A DNA stretch of 64,000 nucleotides. It comes from JABFRG01 sp046351415. Lineage in GTDB: Bacteria; Myxococcota_A; Polyangia; Polyangiales; Polyangiaceae. The stretch is from the NCBI GenBank assembly GCA_046351415.1, contig JAXLYO010000018.1, positions 1 through 64,000 of the forward strand, in the 5' to 3' direction. Both the position numbers and the translations under genes were made by a program. Positions 26,901 to 34,728 of the stretch are shown one piece after another. A model generated the notes under the pieces. The model worked only from the letters and a program-made list of their open reading frames with translations. It was not told the DNA's origin and made no database searches. How positions within the stretch are numbered: the first letter of the stretch is position 1; every line of letters begins with the position of its first letter.

Positions 26901-28452
26901 CCCAATGGATCCGCGGTCGGAGTTCTGCGAACTCCGTCGACGGGTAGCGACCCGAGAGCATATCGAGCACGCCATCGAAGCTCTCGCGCGGAAGCTCGTG
27001 AAAGCACGCACAGCGACGTACGACCTCGTAGAGCGCGGTCGGGTTCCAATCCTCCATCGCCACCATTCCCACGATGTGCTGCGCGAGAACGTCGAGCGGG
27101 TTTCGCAGATACCTCGTGCGTTCGACCGCGAGCTCGCGCATGCGCAAAAGTGCCGCCGCCGAGGCAACCAAGTCGCCGCGATGCTTCGGCATGAGAATGC
27201 CCTTCGGCACGCCCCCCACTTCATGATTCGACCGGCCGATGCGCTGCAGCCCCGAAGCCACACTCGGCGGCGCTTCAATCTGCACAACCAGCTCGACTGC
27301 GCCGATATCCAGTCCGAGCTCCATCGAGGCGGTCGCGACGATGCACGGAAGGACGCCGCTCTTCAGGTCTTCCTCGGCTCGACTGCGCTCTTCGCGCGCC
27401 AGGGAGCCGTGATGCGCGAGAGCGAGCGACTCACCCGCTGCTTCGTTGATTTCTCGTGCCATGCGCTCTGCAAGGCGCCGGCTGTTGACGAACACCATCG
27501 TCGTCCGATGGCTCTTCACGAGCTCCACGAGCCGCGGAACGATAGCGCTCCATTGAGAGTTCGCCCTTGGCTGGCGATCGGATTCGTTTCGTTCAGTGCT
27601 GACGAACCGCCCTCTCCTACCTTTCCTTTGCAAGGCGGTCTGCTCCATGAGCGTCGCCTGCATGGGCAAGGGGCGCGGCATCTCGACCCGCAAGTCAAAG
27701 TTTCGCTTGCGGCTCACGTCGACGATGGTGACGGGACGCGGGGTTCCCTCGGCGGTAAAGCCTCCGAGCAGGCGCGCGACTTCGTCGAGGGGTCGCTGCG
27801 TCGCGGAGAGACCGATGCGCTGAAACGACTTTCCTTGGCGCAGTTCTTCGAGGCGCTCGAGCGCGAGAAAGAAGTGTGCGCCCCGTTTCGTCGCCGCGAG
27901 CGCATGAATCTCGTCGATGATGACGGTATCGACCGATGCCAGCATGTCGCGAGCAGAAGACGTGAGCATCAGCGCGAGCGATTCCGGCGTCGTCAGCAAG
28001 ATGTCTGGCGGTGCTTTTCCCTGTAGTACGCGGTCCTTGGCTGGCGTGTCGCCACTACGCACCGCGATGCGAACGTCGTGAAACGAGACGCCCGCTTCGC
28101 GCGCGGCTTCGGTAATTCCGCCGAGCGGAGCGCGTAGATTGCGTTCGACGTCGACCGCGAGCGACTTCAGGGGCGACACGTAGAGGACGCGACAGCGCGC
28201 TTCCTTTGGTGGTGCAACCTCGAACAGGAGGCGATCGGACGCCGACAGGAACGCCGCTAGGGTCTTGCCGGAGCCCGTGGGCGCGAAGAGCAATGTCGAG
28301 GCTCCGTCGCGGATCGCCGACCAGCTCCGTGCTTGCGCTTCCGTCGGCGCCTCGAAGTTGCTCGAGAACCACCGCGCGGTGGGCGCAGAAAACGCTTCGA
28401 GGCTTTCGGCAAGCAAAGGCTTCTTGGCAGGCTTCGGCTTGCCGCGACTCAT
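23944..28452 (-). CDS. lhr: Lhr-type superfamily 2 DNA helicase (full length)
   Basis: 1502 residues from the ATG at 28452, which has AAGGAGCAGCC upstream and overlaps the stop of the glycosylase gene by four bases. The N-terminal Lhr-Core shows Walker A APTGSGKT (57-64), DEIH (180-183), SAT (216-218) and a motif VI QRIGRSNHEVGG block. The long C-terminal part (about 850-1500) is the Lhr C-terminal domain, as in the large family of roughly 1500 residues. Lhr is a 3'-to-5' ATP-dependent helicase/translocase involved in DNA repair. The pairing with a Nei/Fpg enzyme also occurs in mycobacteria (lhr next to nei), which supports a base-damage repair role. Confidence 0.93.
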   Translation of the reverse strand: MSRGKPKPAKKPLLAESLEAFSAPTARWFSSNFEAPTEAQARSWSAIRDGASTLLFAPTGSGKTLAAFLSASDRLLFEVAPPKEARCRVLYVSPLKSLAVDVERNLRAPLGGITEAAREAGVSFHDVRIAVRSGDTPAKDRVLQGKAPPDILLTTPESLALMLTSSARDMLASVDTVIIDEIHALAATKRGAHFFLALERLEELRQGKSFQRIGLSATQRPLDEVARLLGGFTAEGTPRPVTIVDVSRKRNFDLRVEMPRPLPMQATLMEQTALQRKGRRGRFVSTERNESDRQPRANSQWSAIVPRLVELVKSHRTTMVFVNSRRLAERMAREINEAAGESLALAHHGSLAREERSRAEEDLKSGVLPCIVATASMELGLDIGAVELVVQIEAPPSVASGLQRIGRSNHEVGGVPKGILMPKHRGDLVASAAALLRMRELAVERTRYLRNPLDVLAQHIVGMVAMEDWNPTALYEVVRRCACFHELPRESFDGVLDMLSGRYPSTEFAELRPRIHWDRVKSELRARKGSRLLSVTNVGTIPERGLYTVVLDGEETDSKKSRRVGELDEEMVFELREGEIILLGASSWRVQRITHERVVVTPAPGEPGKMPFWRGDGLGRSAEFGEAIGRTLREVGANGLGALAADLDSDSAESLVAYIEEQKEATGVLPTDRTIVVERLRDELGDYRVCILSPYGKQVHIPLAMCIRAKARARFDIDVEPVALDDGIALRVPDLGEAPDVLEFLPSPEELEDLLFRTLGDSSLFAARFREAAGRALLLPKRRPGKRTPLWAQRKRASDLLQVASRYPSFPIILETYRECMKDVFDVAALSTLLTRIRSREVRLKVVDTESPSPFAASILFSYLATFVYDGDLPLAERRAQALTVDAKQLRELLGEAALRELLDVELLAQTERHLQRFDRSVSSAEGVQDLLRIVGDLDEDELLARAPDASPHLTMALSEKTVLPIFIQRRKRFVVAEDAGLYEQALGCALPQGVPTVYREPRERPLRELVVRYAKTHGPFTAAALAGRYGLSAGSLDEVLSSLVDSQVLARGEFLPGGSGEEFCDAEVLRLVKRKTLATLRNRVEPVSHPTFARFLLSWQGVAYDEREGATLYGALDRLQGYPLTLTDLEEAVLPARIPGYRAGDLDQALISGAFRWVGVGGSDEIALYATESLLLCPPPIDVTEGEIAARLREHLVLRGASFFAELAGRERDFKGEVLSTLWEMVAHGEVTNDTLAPLRSKLRGRKRESPRRGMGQNFRAAPVGIEGRWSLVPHHPAFGTRHAPGEAESRLHATKLLLDRYGVLTREAVTAEEWPGGFSSLYSILKQLEERSEVRRGMFIDGLGATQFALPGTDERLRTPAPSTTPPSGAAGPLVLAARDPANPYGAILPWPAPSGPSSLPPQRAQRTRVILDEGELLGWLNRNGSLTTFEKVNGERHATRMAEALIARAKRQRPVLLPLIDGEPASKYRYVAAFRKAGFVVVRAGLAYVVPREARKPPE

Positions 28453-29285
28453 GGCTGCTCCTTGGAGGTTGCTACCGAGAGAATGTACTCGCACCCTTGG
28501 CATCGTGGACAGAAGTAGGTCGACCTCCGCGATGCTCCCTGTCGACGCATGTCGATGCGTGTCCCGCAATCGTAGCAAGGTTCGTCTTTGCGTCCGTACA
28601 CCGACACGGAGCGTCGAGGGCTCAATCCGTCGAAACGGGTGACGCGTCCTCGTGGTGTCGCATCCACGTTGAATCGAAGTACGGACGTGGCATCGAGCAC
28701 CAGCGCGAGGAGCTGTTCGTTCGTGAACGACGCTACGGTCGCGAAAGGATCGTACTTCAGTCGAAAGAGGACTTCGCTTTTGACGACATTGCCGATACCG
28801 GCGACGGCCCCTTGATCCATGATGGCCTCGCCGAGAGGTCGGTCGCCTTGCGCGCGCAGCGAAGCGACGACCACATCGAGGTTCGGATCGGCCGAAAGCA
28901 AGTCCTCGCCGAGCGCAGAGAGAATGGGGTCCTGCGCGATCGCACCGGTCCTCAAGACGCGAACGCGTGGCACCCGATAGCCAACCACCTCCGCGCGCTC
29001 GAGAGAAAGGGAAAACGCCACGAACTGCGCCCCGCGCCGCTTGCGCTCGCGGGCAGCATAGCAATGCACCAGTCCTGTCATGCCCATGTGTGCGTGGAGG
29101 GACATGGCGTTGTCGAAGTGCACGAGCAAGTGCTTGCCCATCGCCTCCACGCCCACGACGCTCGCGCCTTCGAATGCGCCGAGCGAAAACTCTGCACGTC
29201 GGATGCGAAGTTCGCGCACTTTTTCGCCGACGATTCGCGGACGCAGCACATTCGCAAGCCGATGTATCGTGTCGCCTTCAGGCAC
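28449..29285 (-). CDS. nei: Fpg/Nei-family DNA glycosylase (endonuclease VIII-like)
   Basis: 278 residues from the GTG at 29285. The mature N-terminus is Pro-Glu-Gly-Asp, as needed because Pro2 is the catalytic nucleophile and Glu3 the acid; the upstream frame is therefore not used. GKHLLVHF holds the conserved Lys, GNVVKSEVLF is the helix-two-turn-helix, and a zinc finger is formed by CYDCG and CPRCQ at the C-terminus. It removes oxidised bases with AP-lyase activity. It overlaps the downstream lhr start by four bases (ATGA). Confidence 0.9.
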   Translation of the reverse strand: MPEGDTIHRLANVLRPRIVGEKVRELRIRRAEFSLGAFEGASVVGVEAMGKHLLVHFDNAMSLHAHMGMTGLVHCYAARERKRRGAQFVAFSLSLERAEVVGYRVPRVRVLRTGAIAQDPILSALGEDLLSADPNLDVVVASLRAQGDRPLGEAIMDQGAVAGIGNVVKSEVLFRLKYDPFATVASFTNEQLLALVLDATSVLRFNVDATPRGRVTRFDGLSPRRSVSVYGRKDEPCYDCGTRIDMRRQGASRRSTYFCPRCQGCEYILSVATSKEQP

Positions 29286-29347
29286 GTGCCCCGTCCAAGC
29301 AAAGGTGATGCCGTGAAGGTGGCCCAACGGTTGCACTTCCACACGCG

Positions 29348-29623
29348 ATGAAGAGCGACTGGATCGGCTGGCTCAGTTCCGGCATCTTGATTGTCACGCT
29401 CGTTCACCAAATTCGAAAGCAGTGGCGCGAGGGCCGAAGTGAAGGTGTGTCACCCTGGCTCTTCGTGGGGCAGTTTGTCGCCTCCCTCGGCTTCGCAATC
29501 TATAGCGCACTCGTGCACAATTGGGTCTTCACGGTGACCAACGGGATTCTCGTCCTGAATGCCGCCCTTGGCAGCGTCATCACGGCATACCATCGCGCGA
29601 AGAGCAGGAGAGACAGAGCCTAG
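29348..29623 (+). CDS. SemiSWEET/PQ-loop-like small membrane protein
   Basis: 91 residues with three membrane segments and the single-triple-helix-bundle pattern of SemiSWEET sugar transporters (N-terminal WIGWLSSGILIVTLVHQI, later NGILVLNAALGSV). The usual PQ pair in helix 1 reads HQ. SemiSWEETs act as dimers moving sugars across the membrane; the substitution and the lack of neighbours leave the substrate unknown. It is divergent from the nei gene. Confidence 0.7.
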   Translation: MKSDWIGWLSSGILIVTLVHQIRKQWREGRSEGVSPWLFVGQFVASLGFAIYSALVHNWVFTVTNGILVLNAALGSVITAYHRAKSRRDRA

Positions 29624-29805
29624 AGCGCAGTCGTAACCGTTCCCGTAGACGTTCCCGTCATCTGTCGCGTCTCGAGCGACGCCTGCACCGGCTCCAGCGT
29701 AACCCCAAAAAAGTGCTGCACGGCGTGATCGATTTCTCGGAGGAGCCTCCCCTTGGTCTTCGAAGCTGCTCGGAGCCAGCAGCCCCCGTTCCGAGGATCA
29801 CCACC

Positions 29806-30141
29806 ATGAATATTCGCAGTCTTGTCGTCGCTTTGCCGTTCGCCATTTTCGCCGCCTGCTCGAGCGGAGGGACAACGGGCGTCACCTGTCCGACCAACTC
29901 CACACTGACGTACGAGAATTTCGGAAAGAGCTTCATGGCAAGCAACTGCACGCGCTGCCACGGTGGTCGCGAGTCGCCGTCGCTGCTCACCGTGGAGAAC
30001 ATCCGCGCGCATGCGGACGAGATCGACTCCGAAGCAGGCGCAAGCGCGACCGTGACAAACACGCGCATGCCCGAGGATGGCTCGGTATCTCTGGCGGACC
30101 GCAAGAAACTGAGCGAGTGGCTCGCTTGTGGAGCTCCTTGA
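29806..30141 (+). CDS. Cytochrome-c-like lipoprotein
   Basis: 111 residues from the ATG at 29806. The signal segment ends FAAC (C18). The heme-binding motif CTRCH is at residues 48-52 and RMPEDG at 87 gives a plausible distal Met. Size and pattern fit a small class-I-like c-type cytochrome anchored by lipid. It would carry electrons at the outer face of the inner membrane or the periplasm. The 180 bases upstream of it are non-coding. Confidence 0.8.
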   Translation: MNIRSLVVALPFAIFAACSSGGTTGVTCPTNSTLTYENFGKSFMASNCTRCHGGRESPSLLTVENIRAHADEIDSEAGASATVTNTRMPEDGSVSLADRKKLSEWLACGAP

Positions 30142-30239
30142 CCTTCTTGACGAAACGTTCATCTCGAGGAGGCGAAGAGCGCGGGAAATTTCCGCGTTTT
30201 CGCGCGGTGCAGGCCGGTGTTCCAAGCTACATTTCAAAC

Positions 30240-31916
30240 ATGACTCCGCGCCGCAGGCCCATCCGCCTTCGACCACCTTTCGAACTCACCTTCGCTTTCG
30301 TCGTGGCGCTGGTCACGCTGCTGTTTGCTGCGCTCGGCGCAGGCTGTAGCGATGGCGTGAGGGGTCCGCTCGGCGTGAACTCGGGCGGAACGATCGATGC
30401 TGCCCCGGCCCCGTTCTTTCCTCCCCCGACACCGGACGCGGGCACGAGCGCGGACGCGAGCGACGATGCGGCCGCCGACGCGAACAGCAACTCGTTCAAC
30501 GTTCTCGAAGCCGTTTCAACTTCTCCGACCAAGGTAGTCGTCACCTTCGATGCCCCGCCGACCGCTTCGGAGGCGACCGATCCGACCCACTACGATATCG
30601 GTGGCCTCACCTTGTCAGCGCCCACGCTGGCCGGCAATAGCGTGACGCTCACGACGACCACTCAGTCGAGCGGGTCGTATGCCCTCACGGTGACGGGCGT
30701 CACGCGCGCCAAAGATTCGGCGCCGCTCGACACGGCAACCGCGGCGTTCGACGGAAGAGCGCCCTTCGCCGTGACGAGCGCAACCGCGACGGATGCCGCG
30801 ACCGTCCTCGTTACTTTCGACGCGCCTCCCACCACGGCGCAAGCCACCACGCTCGCCAACTACAGCATCGTCGGCCTCACGCTCATCGGCGTGCCCACCC
30901 TCAGCGGCAACACGGTCAAGCTCCACACCTCCGCGCAACTGGGGCAGTCGTACACGCTGACCATATCCAACGTGACGCGCGCGGGCGATTCAGAACCGCT
31001 CGGCACCAAGGTCGTGATGTTCGCGGGCATTGCGGCTCACGTTCCGACGGTAACCTCCGTCATCGTAGACTCCACGAGTCCCAACAACGGGACAACTCCC
31101 TACAACACGGGGACGACCACCGTCACACTTGGCGGGACAGACTTCTCGACGGTCGATTGCATCTCTGCCCAAAAGGGCGTACGGCTCGACGACAAGGATG
31201 GCGTCGACGTCCTGGCAGGCACGCGGGCAACCTCCTGCACCATCCTCTCCGACACGGAGCTGACGGTCACCTTCCCTGCGGGCATTCGGACGAATGGGGC
31301 AGCGGGTTGGAACGTCATCGTCACGAACCCCGTCGGCAGCAATGCGACGAGCGACCTTCCCTTCACTCCGGTCGCGGGTCTCCTCATCAGTGAGGTCTAC
31401 ACGGGTTCGGGCGGCGCCGCCGATCACGAATTCATCGAGCTCTACAATCCTACCGGTGCGCCCATCGACACGAAGGCTGCTGGTATCGGCCTCAAGCTTC
31501 ACGTGCGCACGAGCGCGGGGGTCGACACCGCAAAGACGCTTACGCCGGTGACGTCTGGCATCATCCCGTCTCATGGCTTTCTGCTCCTCGCATCGAGCGT
31601 GAGCGACGCGGGAGACCCGTGGTTCGCGCACCGCGACTACACCTTTCCAGCAGCGCTCGTCGCGAACGGCGGGGTGTACATCAGCTTGAGCACGACCGAA
31701 AACGCGAAAGTGATCGACAAGGTGGGCTGGGGAACGCAGGCTGCGTTCGGCTTCGAGACCACGGCTGCGCCCAGCATCGGCAGTGACGAGAGCATCGAGC
31801 GGCGGCCCGCGGGCGGAAACGGCCACACCGTAGACTCGGACTCGAACGCGGACGACTTCACTGACCCATCCACGACCATCACGCCGCGCGGAATTGCCGA
31901 CGGGCCAGAACCCTGA
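30240..31916 (+). CDS. Lipoprotein with Ig-like repeats and a lamin-tail domain
   Basis: 558 residues from the ATG at 30240. Lipobox ALGAGC (C36), then an Ala/Asp-rich linker. Two Ig-like repeats of about 85 residues follow (both with VVTFDAPPT or VLVTFDAPPT, then LTVTGVTRA or LTISNVTRA), an IPT/TIG-type domain (about 268-375) and a C-terminal lamin-tail domain (LLISEVYTGSGG and EFIELYNPT). Such architectures are found in surface-exposed proteins of large-genome delta-proteobacteria. It is related in the C-terminal domain to the lipoprotein at 963-1760. Confidence 0.85.
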   Translation: MTPRRRPIRLRPPFELTFAFVVALVTLLFAALGAGCSDGVRGPLGVNSGGTIDAAPAPFFPPPTPDAGTSADASDDAAADANSNSFNVLEAVSTSPTKVVVTFDAPPTASEATDPTHYDIGGLTLSAPTLAGNSVTLTTTTQSSGSYALTVTGVTRAKDSAPLDTATAAFDGRAPFAVTSATATDAATVLVTFDAPPTTAQATTLANYSIVGLTLIGVPTLSGNTVKLHTSAQLGQSYTLTISNVTRAGDSEPLGTKVVMFAGIAAHVPTVTSVIVDSTSPNNGTTPYNTGTTTVTLGGTDFSTVDCISAQKGVRLDDKDGVDVLAGTRATSCTILSDTELTVTFPAGIRTNGAAGWNVIVTNPVGSNATSDLPFTPVAGLLISEVYTGSGGAADHEFIELYNPTGAPIDTKAAGIGLKLHVRTSAGVDTAKTLTPVTSGIIPSHGFLLLASSVSDAGDPWFAHRDYTFPAALVANGGVYISLSTTENAKVIDKVGWGTQAAFGFETTAAPSIGSDESIERRPAGGNGHTVDSDSNADDFTDPSTTITPRGIADGPEP

Positions 31917-31976
31917 ATCTCCGTCCGACCTGGCATCCGTGACATTTCGCCACGCCTCGGTTGGCCTCCCTTTCGC

Positions 31977-33330
31977 ATGTTTCGCGAGATGGACTGCGAT
32001 GTGGTCGTGCTTGGGGCTGGAATGGCCGGTCTTGCAGCGGCAAGATGCCTAACGCGCGGAGGCTTGAGCGTCATCATTCTCGAAGCGCGGAAGACCAGGT
32101 GGGCGTGTACGCACACTACGTGATTTCGCCACGCCGGAGCCCGTCGAGTTCGGTGCGGAGTTCGTGCACGGCAGCGCTCCGAGAACGCTCGAACTCGCAC
32201 ACGCGAGGGGGATGACCGTTCATTCGTTCCTCGGACCGCGTTGGGTGCGGCTCCGAGAGGCTGAGCTCGAGTGCGCGAACGACTACGACGAACGACTCAG
32301 TGCCGCGCTCACTCGACTCCTTCGAACCGTGAAGCACGATGTTTCCGTCGCGGAACTCATCCGCCGCTCGCGTCTCGACGCCAGACGGCGGGAGCTTGTG
32401 CTCTCGTTTCTGCAGAACTTCCTCGCGGTGCCGGTCGAAGCATTGAGTGCTTCATGGCTCGCGGAGGTGGGTGCCGAGCCTCCCGGTCCCGTGAAGCGTC
32501 TCACCGGAGGCTACGGCCCGCTCGCAGCGCATCTCGCGCGCGAAGCCGAGCCGTGCCTGCGTCTTGGCAGCAGAGTGAGCCGCGTCGACTGGAAGACCGA
32601 GAGCGTTCGCATCGGCCTCGAAAGTATCACGGGGCAATCGGATGTCGTCTCGGGGCGCGCGGTGCTCGTAACCCTCCCCGTGGGCGTGCTCACGGCCCCC
32701 GAGGGTGCCGAAGGCAGCATCGTGTTCTCACCCCCGCTCGGCACGACGCATCGGCGTGCCCTTGGTCAGCTCGTGATGGGGCATGTGGTCAAAGTGGTAT
32801 TGCGCTTTCGAGAGGCATTCTGGCGCTCCAAGAAGTACGAACGAGCCGCCTTCTTCCAAGACGCAACGAGCCCCTTTCCGACGTTCTGGACTGCGCTCCC
32901 CAGCGATGCGCCCATGGTGACCGCGTGGGCGGGTGGTCCTTCGGCCGAGCATCTCCGCGGAATGGATGCGCGTGCACTCGCGAAGATCGCCGTGGATGCG
33001 TTCGCGCGGCTATTGGGATTCGACGAACGGAAAGCGCACGGCCTCCTCGAAGCCGTATTCGTCCACGATTGGAGCAGTGACCCGTTCACGCGCGGCGCGT
33101 ATGCCCACCCGCTCGTGGGCGGTGCGGGAGCTCCTCGTGATCTTCGGCGTCCGATCGGTGGGACGATCTATTTCGCAGGGGAGCATACGAGCGAAGCCGG
33201 AACCATGGGCAGCGTAGAAGGCGCCATCGAAAGCGGAGAACGCGCTGCAGCACAGATTCTTCTCGGAACGTCGAGCGCCGCCAAACGGTCCCGAGCGAAG
33301 CATGCGTCTCATGATAATGCACTTGACTGA
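31977..33330 (+). pseudogene. Flavin amine oxidase with a frameshift
   Basis: The start (ATG 31977) gives a Rossmann FAD-binding N-terminus, DVVVLGAGMAGLAAARCL, followed by SVIILEAR. The expected GGR motif then appears in a different frame: PGGRVRTLRDF starts near 32096, and the rest of the protein, including YFAGEHTSEAGTMGSVEGA at the C-terminus, reads in that frame to 33330. The first frame stops at 32121-32123. Two bases lost (or one gained) near 32093-32096 would explain it. Family: monoamine/polyamine oxidases that use FAD. The breakdown may be a real mutation or a sequence error. Confidence 0.85.
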
Positions 33331-33359
33331 TTCGTTTCTGCGCATAGCCTCCTTGAGCT

Positions 33360-34202
33360 ATGCGCAAAAACTTCGCCTTTCTCGCCGTCGTCACGACCTT
33401 TTCAATCGCCTGTTCGTCGACTGCCGTGAAAGGCACCAGCGACGCCGGAACAGGAACGGATGGGGGTGGGGCGACGGATGCAGGAGGGGGCAATGACCTC
33501 GGCTCGTTCACGATGGAATGTGGGACCACGACCAAAGACTTCACGTTCGATGCGAACAAGACCGAGCTGTTCCGGTTCGATGCCACGTGGAAGACGACCA
33601 ATGGCGACTCCGTCCCCGAATTCGTCATCGTGGGGCCCGACGGCCAGGAAATCTCGGTCGCTGGGAATTCGCTCGGTAGCAGCCCTGGTCTCCTCACGAC
33701 GACGCCGAAGACAACGACGCTCGTTCACGACTTCTTCACGGCGGGAAAGCACACGCTTCGCTTCCGCAACACTCCGCCCGGCTGCAACCCCATCGTCGTC
33801 ACCGCCAGCTACACGCGCGTCAAGCCTGCAGCAACGAATCTCACGCGCGAGACCGCAATGGCACTCACGAAGGGACAGGCAACCTCCACGCACCAAGGCT
33901 GCACGGAGCGCTGGTACAAGCTGAACGCAACCGCGGGCGAAGAAGTCAACGTCGTGATGACGGGCAACCGCTATGAAGGCGTTGCGACAGACATCTTCGT
34001 CCCCTTCACGATGGACCTCTTCGACGGCACGGGCTCTCCCGTCATCGTGAGCGGCAGCGGCGTGACCATGACCGGACCGCTGGGTGACAACGGAAGCGAA
34101 GTCAAACTCAACTTCACCGCGGAGTCGACGGACACCTTCTTCGTCAAGGTGAGCGAATCCGGGTGCATCGCCGCGCCTGCAACGTACAGCATCAAGTACT
34201 GA
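33360..34202 (+). CDS. Lipoprotein, hypothetical
   Basis: 280 residues. Lipobox SIAC (C18), a Gly/Thr/Asp linker, then a beta-rich domain with two similar modules. No named domain recognised. It resembles pre-peptidase C-terminal (PPC-like) beta-sandwiches (ERWYKLNATAGEEV and DTFFVKVSESGC), so a role in envelope adhesion or protein binding is conceivable. Confidence 0.75.
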   Translation: MRKNFAFLAVVTTFSIACSSTAVKGTSDAGTGTDGGGATDAGGGNDLGSFTMECGTTTKDFTFDANKTELFRFDATWKTTNGDSVPEFVIVGPDGQEISVAGNSLGSSPGLLTTTPKTTTLVHDFFTAGKHTLRFRNTPPGCNPIVVTASYTRVKPAATNLTRETAMALTKGQATSTHQGCTERWYKLNATAGEEVNVVMTGNRYEGVATDIFVPFTMDLFDGTGSPVIVSGSGVTMTGPLGDNGSEVKLNFTAESTDTFFVKVSESGCIAAPATYSIKY

Positions 34203-34239
34203 TTCGGACGCTCTGATTCGGCCGTGCTAAGGTGCGGCC

Positions 34240-34698
34240 GTGACCAGCGCTTCTTTCGGTGTTCGTTTTCACGAAAACGTCCACGGCATCTACTTCGACG
34301 ATCTCGACGCGTTTCAGATTCTGCACAACGCGCGCTACCTGCTTCTGTTCGAACGCACGATTGGGTCGTTTTGGCAGCGGCTCGGTTGGGGTTCTTGGCG
34401 CGACATGCAGCGCAACGCGGACGCACAGCATCTCGTGCGTGCCAACCACATCGAGTATCTCCGCCCGGTGACGGGCACGGGCGAAGTTCGCGTCCGTATC
34501 TGGGTGGAGAAGCTGGGAACGAGCAGCGTCGTGTTCGGGTTCTGCGTCATGCCGATGGACGAAGACATCGACTACGCGGTCGGCACACGCGCCCTCGTGC
34601 GCATCGATCTCGAAACGAGAAAGCCCGTCCCTTGGACGCAGGCCTTCCGTGACCAGCTCGGCCCGTATCTTCGTCAGAGCCGGCCCCAGGCTCCCTGA
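34240..34698 (+). CDS. 4HBT-type hotdog thioesterase
   Basis: 152 residues from a GTG at 34240. FDDLDAFQILHNARYLLLFE is the classic start of 4-hydroxybenzoyl-CoA-thioesterase-like hotdog enzymes, with the catalytic Asp region DDLDA. HLVRANHIEYLRPV follows, as expected. These enzymes hydrolyse acyl-CoA thioesters and work as oligomers in the cytoplasm. Substrate unknown. Confidence 0.85.
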   Translation: MTSASFGVRFHENVHGIYFDDLDAFQILHNARYLLLFERTIGSFWQRLGWGSWRDMQRNADAQHLVRANHIEYLRPVTGTGEVRVRIWVEKLGTSSVVFGFCVMPMDEDIDYAVGTRALVRIDLETRKPVPWTQAFRDQLGPYLRQSRPQAP

Positions 34699-34728
34699 GG
34701 CAGCGAAACGCGCTTTCCCGGCGCAGCT

